This document shows positions 48,001-58,900 of a DNA stretch of 64,000 nucleotides, piece by piece; position 1 is the first letter of the stretch, and each line of letters starts with the position of its first letter. The translations under genes and the position numbers were made by a program. Under the pieces are notes generated by a model. It was given only the letters and a program-made list of their open reading frames with translations, made no database searches and was not told the DNA's origin. Origin of the DNA: Antedon mediterranea. Its lineage: Eukaryota > Echinodermata > Crinoidea > Comatulida > Antedonidae. Where the stretch lies: NCBI RefSeq assembly GCF_964355755.1, contig NC_092673.1, positions 23,999,001 to 24,063,000 of the forward strand, given 5' to 3'.

Positions 48001-51000
48001 TTGTAGTATTTAGTACTTTAAGCTATATGTCGTCATCAAGTACTTATAAATTATATGTACTAGATGGTACGCTCGCTTCGCTCGCGTACCATCTAGGTCG
48101 TGCCCACAGATGGTTCTCGAATACATAATAATTTCAGCGTTAAAAAACTGGCGATTTCAAATGTATGTACAATAATACATGTCGTTTACAGGAAAGAATA
48201 AATAGACAATGATTTATGTACTCAATTAAAATTAGCACCCTGAGAATTACTTCCGAAAGAGAAACTTGTCACAAAATGAGACCAATTGTTTAAGTCAAAT
48301 TTAAACAAACTTAATTTGTGTTTTGTATGTAACATTAGGGGTGAGGGATGGGGAAGAGGATGGGTGCAAAGAGGAACAATTTTTAAATATATTAAATATA
48401 TTCTTTATCCATTTAGTAACGAAATATTAATTGTTTTCATGTTTTACAAATAATATACCACTAAACACAGTAAAACATTGCTATGTAATACTTTGTTGAA
48501 ACTATCACCGTCCTAGTCGATTGAAATAGTACAGTACATGTAACGATACATCACTACGACGTGTATGTTTATATAATGTAAAACAATTTGTGAAAACCAC
48601 CTCCATTCGAGGAAAATCATAAATTCGATTTAATCGTCAATAAATATTAAATTATCTAACTCAACTTAATTAGTAGGCCTAATGGTTTTCAATTGTTTCT
48701 TAGAGCCAATTCATACTTAAGTTGGTTCTTACCCTACCCACCAAAGTTGTTCTGCGTTTAGGGGATGTGATGCACCGTAGGCCTATCCTGTACTGGCTTT
48801 ACAACGCTACTCGTGCCAGTGAGGGAAGGGTGATGATGTGGGTGGTTTAAATGCAATAATAAAGATGTTTACATAATATACTGCGACTGAAAACGCTAGC
48901 TCATTATCCGTTTAAAAAAAATTATATCCAACCTCTGCAGCACAGATTGAAAAAAAAAATGGATCAAATTTCTGTTATGAGTATACAGCACTTGCCTTTA
49001 CGACGCCTGAGGGAATAGACACTTGTGGAACAGAGATTGGAATGTTCCATTCATCGCAAATCAATACATTTGTATAAACGTATATTAAATCTATCAAAAT
49101 AGTATTTTTTAAAGAAAAGCGGCCTGTCTTCAACATTATGATGCTGTACTCGAGCTGTTCAACCGGTTTTCAGCCATTAAAAACAATTATCGTAGGAGGA
49201 GATAGGAAAATGCGAAGCATCCTCGTATTATTGTCTGTGGGTATTTTTCAAGACGGACATCCATTAGACAGTGTATACCACGATCGAAAAACACCCCTAT
49301 TTGGGGCAAATCGTTGAACCTAAATTCGTTTTAATTGTCAATAACTAATTATCTAACTCAATTTAATTAGTAAACAGGGTTACATCAGGTGGTTAAAATC
49401 AGTACCGAGATTCTAACCAACTTTATATACCATCGAGTAAACATTCTAGAAATAACGCGCGATTTACCGAATTTTGCCCTTACGTAAATTTATATATAGA
49501 TATATTAATGTTCATTATTCAGTCCAGCTAGTTCCAAAATATACAATATAATACTAATAGAGAAAACACAATCATTGGCTCCACTTTATCATCCCTTTCA
49601 TTTTCAATTTCTCCTTCCGCCAACATCAATATCTTATTGACATTTATTTGGCTATGAGAGTTGTTGTTACCATTTCTTTTAAAATTGATGTCGTCCCAAT
49701 AGAATCCTACAGACTGTTAGGAAGCTTTGAATAAATTGACAAACCAATCTGGATACAAACAATAGTTGGCACTATGCTAAATGCTTGTCAGTTAATCTTG
49801 GCCAAATTTCAACTGGATACAAACATTCCGGATCCCTTCACTTTAATGGTTTGTAATATTTCGTGTAAAGCTTTAAATTACACCGATTGTTGTTTACCTT
49901 TTTTTTAAATATGATGATTTAGGTATGATGTTTGATAGAAACCTGTTTTAGAATGATACATTTGTTTTCATTTGCACGCCCGTAGATAGCTTTGTTTGCT
50001 GGAGTGTCCTTTTCAAGCTGGAGACTAGTAGAAGAAGTAGTAGCCTAGCTCATGACAATCCTTTCATTTTTTGTGGAAACATCTCTATACTAGCCACTTC
50101 TCCCCCTATACAAGTCCTGGTTTAGAGAGGGGACACCCATAAGGCTTATTCAGACAGTGTTGACAAGGAGCCAGGTTGTCTTGAGGCTAAGTTGACTGGA
50201 GCTTAGTGGTTTAGGATCAAATTCATTCAGACATTGGTCCATAAAGGTCTGTCTACACTATCAAACTAATAGAAATATGGTAGTGATATGACATCATCAC
50301 CTATATATGGGCACATCATACTTTTTGTCACATAAAGATTGATAGTGTCGACAGAGCTTTAGAATGGAATTGGAGAAAGGGGAGGCTTTTATTTATTTAT
50401 TTATTTTTTTTTTTTTTTCAATCTTTCTTTAATACATTGAAATAAAAAAAAAAAGCAGACAGAGAAAAAATAGAAAGGAAGCTTTTATTGGTTTCAGATA
50501 TCCAATTGGAAGAAATGGAAAAGGAGGGAAACCATTATTGGTCATTAAAAAGGAATTAAAACTGATGCATTGTTGCAATTGTACTTGTTATTTTAGTCCC
50601 ATCATGCATTGCAAAAGTCCAGGTCCATATCATGAGAGATAGTTTGCGGTATTCCTCCTCATAGTTCACATAAGAAAGTTGGTAGTGTTCAACTAATTAA
50701 TTATCGCTTATGTATAGTGATCTTTATTAATAAACGATATTGCGCATCTCGGATCATTAAAGCTGAAAAGCTATAAAAATAGCACATATAATGAATAAAA
50801 AAATAATTTAATCATCTTACATTTTCATTTCAAAGTAATTAATGATAATTCAATATAACTTGGTTTCATATTTTAGACTCATTTTTAGCTAAAACATGTG
50901 AATGTATAATGAATAGCGATGTGTCACAGATAACATGTTACTTTGCACCTTTGGGAATATCACAGCATTGATTTAAAAAAAAACATTATTTAAAGTAAAT

Positions 51001-54000
51001 AATTTTTTTATGTTAGATGAATCATTCCTGCCTGTCATTGGTTATTTGTCTGGAATCTGTCAAGACAACATACAGTATGTCGTTCTAACTTGTGTTTTAC
51101 TGTAGTCTATATTTCTATTCATTGACATACACTTTAAACATACACTTAATTAAGTATGTGTGACTGTGACATAACAAGAGGAGCAACCCCATATATTTGT
51201 TCCATAAGGATATCTGAAATCAGTCTGTTAAAAACATGACATCCCGAGAAGTATTTGTGGATAGTATTTTTGTGGGTCTAGTAACACCATCTGCACATTC
51301 TCCAACGTATATTAAAATCATGTTAAATAAACGTATTTAACTTTCTCCAGATTCATATAGTATGTACTTCAAACTGTCTACTTCAATGTTTATCTCTCTC
51401 TTTTTGTTGTCGTTCTCAGTAGGACCGTCAACATTCTCTTGCATGCTACCAGAGAATTATAGGGCAATTGTTCTGCTGGAATGTCACTCTGTTGCAGATG
51501 CAGCAGGCTGGAATATAGTTTTCTCCAACTAGACATATATACCTATTGGTCGTGCTGCAGCAGACCTTTATTACCATTTTAACTGTCATACAGACATCAA
51601 AATATCTGCCTAAAATCATATATATTATGCTATGCTCTGTGTTAGCACCCATTCTCTTTTCACATAGTTCTAAGCTTATTGTATTTTAATTTATTTAAAA
51701 AAAATATGTCTATAATTAGGAGGGTTGTTCGCTCCATCAAACCCCTTCTACTGGCGCCTATGACTCTTTCATTTGTTTGATAAAACTATAATGCATTCTC
51801 ACTCCTGAGGACGATCAAAGTATATTGATCGAAACGTTGAGAAACTCAACAGTTGATTTCACCATGCAAACCTTCAAACAATATAAAACTATAATGGCCA
51901 TGAGCAATACATATAATTTCATTTAATTAACCGAGTATTTCATGTACAGTATAATTAGAATATTTGTCACGCTTCATAGACCTTGAGAGGTTTGTCAATT
52001 TAACGGTATCTCTTCTTTTGTCTGTGGCTTCCAAACTACTTGTGATAAGCCAGCATTTGATTGGCCGATGCTTGGTCCCTGGCACTCACTGGTACTGTAC
52101 CTTGTTAGTGTAATACTGTACTTTTATACAAGTGCAACAATTTTACTTTTAATTTTTCAATGGCTTGTTTATTATTTCCAGGTTAGAACATTAATATATA
52201 TATTGAATGATGAAAGGTTATATTTCCACGAGGTACGGTGAAGGTTATATTTCCATTGAATGCCATTATTTGTACCATTCCATGAATATAAAACATTCAT
52301 TATATGTTTTATATAACATCTAAATAAATTCATTTTAATTAGGTTGAATAAAAGGTACATTTGATTGAAAAAGAGTAACATTTATTTGTTTTTTGAATTT
52401 ACATAATTAATATATGCCTATAAATTCTCATTTGTTGTTTTTATAACATACTAAATAGATTTATCTGGATTTTTAAAAGCCAAACTTTTTTTGTCTTTAG
52501 ATTTTTACTTGTTTAAAAAAGTAACTGGCCCATGGAGGTGAAAGTGCTGTGATTTGTAATTAGATTCCTAAATACCATCATTTGATTGGTGTGGAACTTC
52601 ATTCATTTTTGTAGCAAAGTACAACTCATAGACTTTTTATTTTAATGTCACAGATTGTTTTTTAAAAATGATAACACTGTTATTGAAACAAAAACAAATC
52701 GTGGAAGTTGGGTTTGATATAAAAGAAAAATATTATTTTTTGGATGTGTTTTATTAAATTTACAAGATGGATTTTATTCTTCTTTATTTGTTCATGTTTT
52801 TTAATACATTTAGAATACAAACAAGATTTGTTTTAAAAACTGATGAAATATTGAAAGCAGCTCTGTAACAATCATCTTTACTTTGATAATTTGGATATAG
52901 CTTCCAAATAGGTTAAACATTTTTTAGAAAGAGAGTTGAAGTCACTTATATGTAAGTGGCTGGATAATTAACTTCAGATTTACCCATTTGACTTTACCAA
53001 TATTGGCAATGATTTTTTTCCGAATTAGTTTGTCACTGTCACCTAATATTGATGATTAGTGGCAGAATCTATTACTTTTCAAGTGTGCCAAGAAAAATGT
53101 CAAATCAGATCTTTTCTAGCGCTAAAGATTTTTTTTCCTGAATGTACCATTTCCCACAGATGTTTTTGTTTTTTATTTAATACTAGAATAATCATACATT
53201 TTACAAACTAACTTCAGCAGTTTTCTTATCAATTTCCTTATCTACTTATTGGTATACCCAGTTGTTTTTATCTGTCTTCCTGTGACTCAATTTGTTTACA
53301 CCTGTAATCAATCAAATGTGACACCTGTGACATGTTTAAATCATCACCTGGAATTCTTGACTTTCAACACCTGTAACTAGTTATGAATACTTTTGTTTAG
53401 GAAATTGCATAAAGCGAATGGCGTAGAAGCCATAGGTAATATAAGTATGATGTAAAGGGCTAATTCAAATTCATTATATTATAAAAATAATGAATGAATA
53501 TTTAATATTGCAAATAAAATTGCATCTGAAGTTTTCTCGGCACTTGACGTGGGTATACGCCAATCTTTTTAAATTGATATATGAATGGCTTGTCGCATCA
53601 TGAAAGCGAAAAGTTGCTAATGATGTACGCGCAATCTGACACAAACCTAAACTGAAGTCAGAGCAGGTATTAAAGACCCTGACTATTTTCACAGGCTGTA
53701 AAAACTTAGAGCCCCCCTCCCTCAACAACGTCCAAAGTGTTCCAAAAGGGTTTGACTGCAAAGTATCCAAGTTTATTTATTATGTTCTTGAATATGTCAC
53801 AGCAATATCATATAGTATAACATCAATTATTACTGAGGCTTGACACTAAATCCCATATCATTTTTTTAATTCATCAATTACTTATTTACAGTATATCAAC
53901 AAGACTAATATCATTAATAGAAATCACACATTACTAAATGTGTACATTCTTATGCATAATTGAATAATCCATTAGGGGCTTGAGAGGATTATAATAGTGT

Positions 54001-55542
54001 GAATATTTTGAAAGAAATTCATTTATCCTTGTAAAGTTTGTAATAAAAAAAAATAATCTTGTTACAATATACATTTTTCGTTAGTCATACCCTTTCCTAA
54101 GCTCCCAAAGGACTTGCATGTTATTGGTAGCAATTAGTACCATAAGGTTCAGGGAACTTACGAATTTGCGTCGAACCTGGATATTTTGCTAGTTATAATT
54201 TATAATAATAAGTTAAAGGAGTTCTCAGCAAGCAGCCTGTTGTTGCATTTCATATGAACCACCAAGAGCTAATTCTAAAAAAAAATAAAGTAGATAAAAG
54301 TAATTTTAAGAATGTTGTTATTGCTAAAGCATTATCAAATATTCAGAACACGCATCACACACACAAATAAAATACATTTTAACATTAGATACTGTAGTTT
54401 TTAAAAAGGAGTTTCACAGTGCTTGTTCTACATTTCTCAAATTAGTCAAAATACAAACTACAAGCTTGGTTTCTTTTGTTTTTTTTTCACTTATTGCACG
54501 CATGCTTTTTGCATCTTGAAAAACCAAAATGCCCTGGTTTTTGAGAACACATTTTATGAGATCTGTAAAAAAAAAAAATTCTTTACAAATCTTTACAGAA
54601 ACCATGGGCTTTCCAGTTTTAATCCACAATTAACAGAATGGGATCTTCGTTATATAGCAATTGAGGCGGAGGCTAAAGAAAACTCCGACTACATGTTGTA
54701 TGTGATCGGTAAAGGCAGCCGCGGCGTTGCATCAATGATTGAAGTTGCATACTACGTAGGACAAGGCCGAAAGCTTGTTTTATGCGTGCAGGATTTAGAG
54801 TATGGACTGACGATTGGAGGAGAAAAGGTGAGAAACTTTTTAGATTGTCTTTAAAAGAAACAGAGGAAATGCTGACTGGACACTCAACAGTTTCAGAGTA
54901 AGGGCTAAAATAACAGCATATTTCTGTGGTTTTGACAATAATAGCAAGTTATTATTTTTTTTTAATAGAGCTAATGAGCTCAATGTCCCTATTTTTGCTT
55001 TATGCCTAATTTTTATGATCTAACTTGATATATGATGTTTTTATGAATTGATAAATTTATTTAGTCTCTAGACAAAATTGTCAAGGACACTTGCTTTTTT
55101 CTTCCAAAAATATATTAGAAACAAGTTTTCACTAAATAAATTTATAAATTTCTTTATTCAACAAACCTTTGCTTTTTTATTATACTACAAACCATATGAA
55201 TATTGATGAGGTTTCAATCAATTTATGATTTCCAGTTTATCTATATTAGTTTCATTATTTCAGTTTTTGTTTTGGTATTTGGTTGAAATAATTGCGACCT
55301 TTTAGTTTTAGTTTCCTTTTCACATTAGATTTTCCTTTGTTTTCTCACTTCTCTTTTCTTTACAGCTTACTCAACGTGCAATAACAGACTACAACCGAGC
55401 TAGACAATATCTTACAGATGTTGTTAGTCGATGTGGTGTACCGATTCTCGACGATATCCAAACAGCGACAGTAACCCTCATTGAGAAAATTGAAGCAGAG
55501 AGGGCGCTCAAAGTACAGAAGTCGTTAGCAGTGTGTGAATAA
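33056..55542 (+). CDS. Tandem EF-hand / nucleoside 2-deoxyribosyltransferase-like protein, 13 exons
   Basis: Exons: 33056-33159, 34220-34329, 34491-34608, 35433-35521, 36169-36260, 36906-37038, 37452-37524, 40792-40995, 41225-41288, 41940-42147, 42921-43044, 54599-54827, 55366-55542. The frame is kept across all junctions, giving 574 residues. Order: degenerate EF-hand pair (about 30-115), deoxyribosyltransferase-like domain 1 (141-270), EF-hand-like segment (about 345-385, with CFDFNEF), domain 2 (419-560). The two enzyme-like domains align throughout: FLGGSC/YLGGTC, TTWR, IPLL, NPQ-x2-EWD, LVEAAYLAG/MIEVAYYVG, GEKLT. Glu210 and Glu488 sit where family enzymes carry the catalytic nucleophile. 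Known family members cleave or transfer the N-glycosidic bond of deoxynucleosides; activity here is unproven. No signal peptide or membrane segment was seen. From memory, a similar domain occurs in the Drosophila raw family (unchecked). I have no reliable symbol. Confidence 0.85.
33435..33607. mobile_element. Near-palindromic MITE with TA target duplication
   Basis: It starts CCCCTTTCACACCAAAA and ends TTTTGGTGTGAAAGGGG, with TA on both sides (33433-33434 and 33608-33609). CTCCGGAG motifs are repeated inside. At 173 bp it is non-coding and lies in intron 1 of the EF-hand/deoxyribosyltransferase-like gene. The TA duplication suggests a Tc1/mariner-type or similar mobiliser. Confidence 0.85.
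34843..35032. mobile_element. MITE family B, copy 2 (diverged)
   Basis: The ends are AAAGGCCAATTTACACTGAT and GTGTAATTAGGCCTTT. Internal blocks such as AGATTCTGTGATC are recognisable but shuffled relative to the other copies. It lies in intron 3 of the surrounding gene. Confidence 0.7.
35632..35717. repeat. Small inverted repeat around GGGGACA
   Basis: CTATCAAGGGGACA and TGTCCCCTTGATAG are inverted copies separated by about 20 bases. Similar TAGGGGACA-type words occur near 12890-13010, 40570-40630 and 50110-50130, so this is a dispersed low-copy repeat. Located in intron 4. Confidence 0.5.
36576..36626. other. Perfect 20-bp hairpin in intron 5
   Basis: The arm TCTTTGTATGGTCCAAAGAC (36576-36595) is followed by an 11-base loop and the exact complement GTCTTTGGACCATACAAAGA (36607-36626). 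It has no mismatch or bulge. It could be a tiny foldback, a replication snap-back product or a small-RNA hairpin. The stem is shorter than a usual animal pre-miRNA. Confidence 0.75.
37105..37281. mobile_element. MITE family A copy, opposite orientation
   Basis: The left end is AAAGCTCTATCAAATTTTAT and the right end is TTTGATAGTGTAGACAGAGC plus TTT. TA flanks both ends, as expected for a TA duplication. The internal GTGATGTGCCCATATATG and TGGCACATCACAC blocks are present. Intron 6. Confidence 0.8.
37829..38663. mobile_element. DNA element with long inverted ends (TATTTCGGTGTATAAG)
   Basis: The left end reads CGTATATTTCGGTGTATAAG followed by TCGCAC. The right end reads GTGCGACTTATACACCGAAA followed by TATACG. 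Extra internal copies of GCGTCTTATACACCGA and GCGTCTTATACATCGA occur near each end. The interior is about 800 bp with slightly higher GC and no credible protein. It is a non-autonomous DNA transposon in intron 7. Confidence 0.8.
41341..41468. mobile_element. MITE family A copy
   Basis: It begins TCTCTGTCCACACTATCTCA, contains TAGTTTGACAAAAAAGTGTG and GATATGACATCATCATAC, and ends CACATAAAGTTTGATA. The last part of the right terminal repeat is lost. Intron 9. Confidence 0.75.
43122..43390 (+). mobile_element. tRNA-derived SINE
   Basis: A box-like TAGCTTGGTGGCTAACATGC is followed by the B box GGTTCAATCCT, spaced as in a tRNA gene, then a tRNA-unrelated body (GGGTTGTAACTCACAACTCT, CATAAGCCTCAAATGAGAC) and an AT-rich tail. 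A second copy, in reverse, lies at 61960-62122. Intron 11. Confidence 0.75.
43378..43562. mobile_element. Foldback element directly after the SINE
   Basis: The arm at about 43380-43427 (TTGACAAATCCAGTCAAGAA, TTTACTCACGTTC) is matched in reverse by 43512-43560 (GAATGTGAGTAAATTCTTTA, CTGGATTTGTCAAG) over nearly 50 bases. The loop is about 85 bases. It is followed by a perfect 13-bp hairpin, GGGCAGTATACTG / CAGTATACTGCCC, at 43562-43591. Confidence 0.75.
44520..44815. repeat. Diverged tandem duplication, period about 158 bp
   Basis: The copy at about 44520-44655 is repeated at 44678-44815. Shared words include AACAATTAGTAAGTT, AAATCTATAGAAATGTGTC-type sequence, GGTTCTGTTC or GGTTATGTTC, and TAAACCCTCAAA. 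Neither copy has a conserved open frame. Confidence 0.75.
47455..47525 (+). pseudogene. tRNA-like sequence with a B box
   Basis: GTGGCACGGTGTGTTTGACG followed by GAGTTCGAATCC gives A- and B-box-like words at tRNA-like spacing. The T-stem does not pair and no acceptor stem was found. It is best read as a decayed tRNA gene or the head of a SINE. Confidence 0.4.
48058..48096. repeat. Perfect palindrome with a CTCGCTTCGCTCG centre
   Basis: CTAGATGGTACG and CGTACCATCTAG are exact inverted arms around CTCGCTTCGCTCG. The centre is GC-rich in an AT-rich region. The origin is unknown. Confidence 0.8.
50243..50360. mobile_element. MITE family A copy
   Basis: It begins AAGGTCTGTCTACACTATCA and ends TTGATAGTGTCGACAGAGCT plus TT, flanked by TA on the left and followed by TTAG. 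About 30 bases of the left interior are missing. Intron 11. Confidence 0.75.
51780..51896 (+). mobile_element. Short insert with 14-bp target duplication and hammerhead-like motif
   Basis: An 89-bp insert (51794-51882) is flanked by identical copies of ATAAAACTATAATG (51780-51793 and 51883-51896). It contains CTGAGGA, a 7-bp stem CGATCAA...TTGATCG, GAAAC and a second stem GTTGAG...CTCAAC. This layout resembles the hammerhead ribozyme motif carried by Penelope-like retroelements. One stem-II base is out of register, so self-cleavage is doubtful. Confidence 0.6.
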
Positions 55543-55723
55543 ACAAACAAATACTACAATTTTTATTTATATATTTTTTCAATATTACATTTTTATTAAA
55601 GCAATTAAAATCGACACTCCCAATATGGATTTTCACTCAAGTATCTCAATCCTTTGTATTTTGTTTTCTGTGCATTTCAATTTAAATTTCAATTTATTTC
55701 CACAATATAATAACATATAGGAT

Positions 55724-55942
55724 AATAAATACAATGAAGTAATCATCTGGGGGAGAGTCATATAAGTCAGAAAGACTTTAAGTTTGACCCACCCCAAGAT
55801 ATAACATTTGTCAGCATTTCATCTGCACGAAAACCTCAAAATAAGCTGGTGCTTAAATCAATCCAAATAAATGTAGATGGAGACTTTTCTATTTGTGCTA
55901 ATAATACATTGCACACTTGTTTAATCTATTATCTCAAATAAA
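55724..55942 (+). terminator. Polyadenylation signals of the EF-hand/deoxyribosyltransferase-like gene
   Basis: AATAAA lies at 55724-55729 and again at 55937-55942, about 180 and 395 bases after the stop codon. Which one is used is not visible. Confidence 0.4.
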
Positions 55943-58900
55943 CTACAACATAACAACGACAACTTCAGAAGTTCTAAATCGATTTTAATTAATTAAGACT
56001 TCTGTCCTCTTTTTTTCTATTTTTTGGCGAGTGTGTGCTTTTGTAATTAATCTGGACATCTGTATTGTAATGTATATATTCTACATGATATTGTGTTTTA
56101 ACTTTTTTACACATGAAATAATACTTAAGCGAGTGTTTGAACTACAGTAATACATTTCCATTTTCTGGGAAAGTTTAACAACATATGTACAGATGCTTCA
56201 AACTCTATTAGGCATTATAAACTGGATGCTACAATGATGACATTACATATATGGAGTTTAGTAATTGGCTGATAACACTCTCAAGAAAACAATAGTTTTT
56301 AGTGTCAACAAATGTGGTTCACATCTTATTTCTGGTTAGTATAGATTAGCATACATGGAGTACGCTTGTTTGAATTGATGCTACTGATTATATACCTGAG
56401 AAAAACATTAAATCATTATTCTTTCAAAACCTTCAATCCCCCTTCTGTAAGTAAGTAATAACTTACCGATACATACCCATATTTGGGCAGCATGCAAACA
56501 TTGGTGACGTTTTTATGAAACAATAACACTTTTTCTGACCTAGTATGTTTTACATATTACATGTACAATTATGTTTTGTAGAAATATATTCATGGTTGTT
56601 ACCCAAGAAACTAGACAAGATTAATAAAGAAGCCAGATATTTGACAGATGATTGAATGACATATAATCTAATTGTTAATCATAATGATTTGTTTATACAA
56701 ATATTATCATTGTTTTAAATGAAAACATTCTATAAAATAAATATAAATATACTATATATATATTGTTTTTATTAGCATACATATTTTCGTACGTTTTGTA
56801 AAGTTGTTTACCGTAGTAAGATTTTTATGAAGAAAATGATGAGTGTATGAAATTCATCAGAAAATTTGACTGATATAGTTTCAGTATTTTATCCTATTAC
56901 TGTAAGAATTTCCACTTAGGTGACATTTAGAACCCTTTTTAAGGGTTTACTCTGAAAAGAGTTAAGTCCATACATACATTTCCCCTTTCTCTTTGGTGTC
57001 CCTAATAGTGGGGGAGGGGTGGTTCCTACTGTAAAAGTATTAATATGAAGTAAATTATATGTCTGTGTGCTTCGGTCAATTATGTTGTCTATTGTGCCAA
57101 TAAACTTTTATTAATTTCTGTAAATATTTTGATTATTTTTAATGTTTGATCGTCACTGACAGAGTTATCATCAATGTTGTCTTCATAATCTTTATTATCA
57201 CAATCTGTCATCACTTATATCTGTTATCACGATCATCCTCAGAGTCCTGATAATATGAGCGATTTTTAGACACAAGCCGTCAATTCCAACAATCTGCAGA
57301 AAGTTGTCGATACATTTTAATTTTTCTCTATGCAGTTTAATTAACATTGATGGTTTATCTGAATATTTTAATCATGTTTCTTTTTGATATTTCATGTTAT
57401 TGTACATTTGCATTTTGTTTGCTATTACTCTTATATCATAGCGCCCTCAAGGTCTACAATTGGTATAAGATCTTTGATAGAGATTTTCAACACTTAACAT
57501 TTATTCCATTTTTCTTGTTCAACATGTTGGGCTTAATATACACACCTGTTGCCTCTCACGCAATGCGAACTTATATCAACTTATATCACTAAGATGCATT
57601 AAAAGGTTCCAGGTCTACCACTTCCTACAGGAAGCTTAAACATTGGCTTAAAAATTGAAACGTTGACTATATAATCAGTGGTGTGTTTGATCCAATAAAG
57701 CTAGAACACGTATATTGTCATCACTGTCTTTCTATAAATAGCCACTTTCCAAACTAGTACAGTGTTTTAAAATAATTAATGGTATAGCCATGAAGAACAC
57801 CAGAAATAAAATGAAAATGATCCAATATATTTAACTAAAAAATAGTACCACCAGTCCAGTAGGCATATGCCATCATTGTGTTCTACAGAAATAGCCATTG
57901 TCCAAACAACGTTCACCATGCTTAAATTAAAATATAAATATATCTAAATTTAAAGGTTATACAACCAGTGCAGTATATGTATATAAAACTAAGACTGTTA
58001 TGTTCAAACTAAAAATCTTGACAATGTAAATCCTAGTCTTGGCACAAAAATAGTCATTCACATTCCAATCAGACGCTTGAACCATTGAGGAATTAAAATT
58101 TATCCATGTTTGAATTTAGTCCAAAAGAACTAACATACTATGTCATCTGAATTTTGCATTTAGCACAAAACAATCTCAACAAAGTCTATTTTTCAATGTT
58201 TGTGAACTTAAGTGTTTCATTTGATTTTTGTCTTATGTGTGGTAAATTGATACTTGTTTTATAGGAACATTAAAGTGATCCACAGCCACACAAAAAAAAG
58301 AGAAATTCAGACAACCACTTCCATCCATCTGGAATTTATATTAAATTATTTTTGCCACCTGAACCAAAAAAGTTTATTTGAAATAAGAATGGTACTACAG
58401 GTTGCCAAAATGTAATGGAAGGAGGTTTGATGAGTTTATGGTCATTGGTCTCTAGTTAATCGTCGGTTTACTTTTTACTAGAACAGCTTAGAAGTTTTAA
58501 TTAGACAAACATCAGTAGTTGTCAGTAGGAACATTGACTTTTATCTTAAGCAACATCGTTTTTCTTCTAATTTTGGTAGGATAGGATAGACACCTGAGCT
58601 CCTTTGAATAGTGTTCCCGCGAGCTCTCATATGGGAGCTTCGAAGTGATGGAGAACGGAGTAGTGTAAATGGTTCCTCAGTTTTTCTTCTTTTTTTGTCT
58701 TGGGATTTTTTATGGATAATTTGTATGTAAAGAAACATTGTGTTATGTGCTATATAAGACTACATTATTATCTTTCTGTGCATATTTATAATAATTGATG
58801 ATAATAAAAGAAAGTGGGACGTTTGGTGATATACATACAAGGTATAACTTTGTGTTTGAATAGAACACTAATAAATATATCCTTTTTTTCATCATTAGCG

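Larger units (their letters stand above)
43592..54598. other. Giant intron 11, mostly non-coding
   Basis: About 11.5 kb separates exon 11 (ends 43044) from exon 12 (starts 54599). The reading frame and the alignment between the two enzyme-like domains are continuous across the junction (IPLLR then NHGLS), so no exon appears to be missing. Apart from the separately listed repeats and insertions, no gene on either strand could be supported. Confidence 0.6.

Noticed and set aside
51794-51882. Active hammerhead ribozyme
   Set aside because: The conserved core is present, but stem II is displaced by one unpaired C and the cleavage site is not clear. Kept as a candidate relic only.
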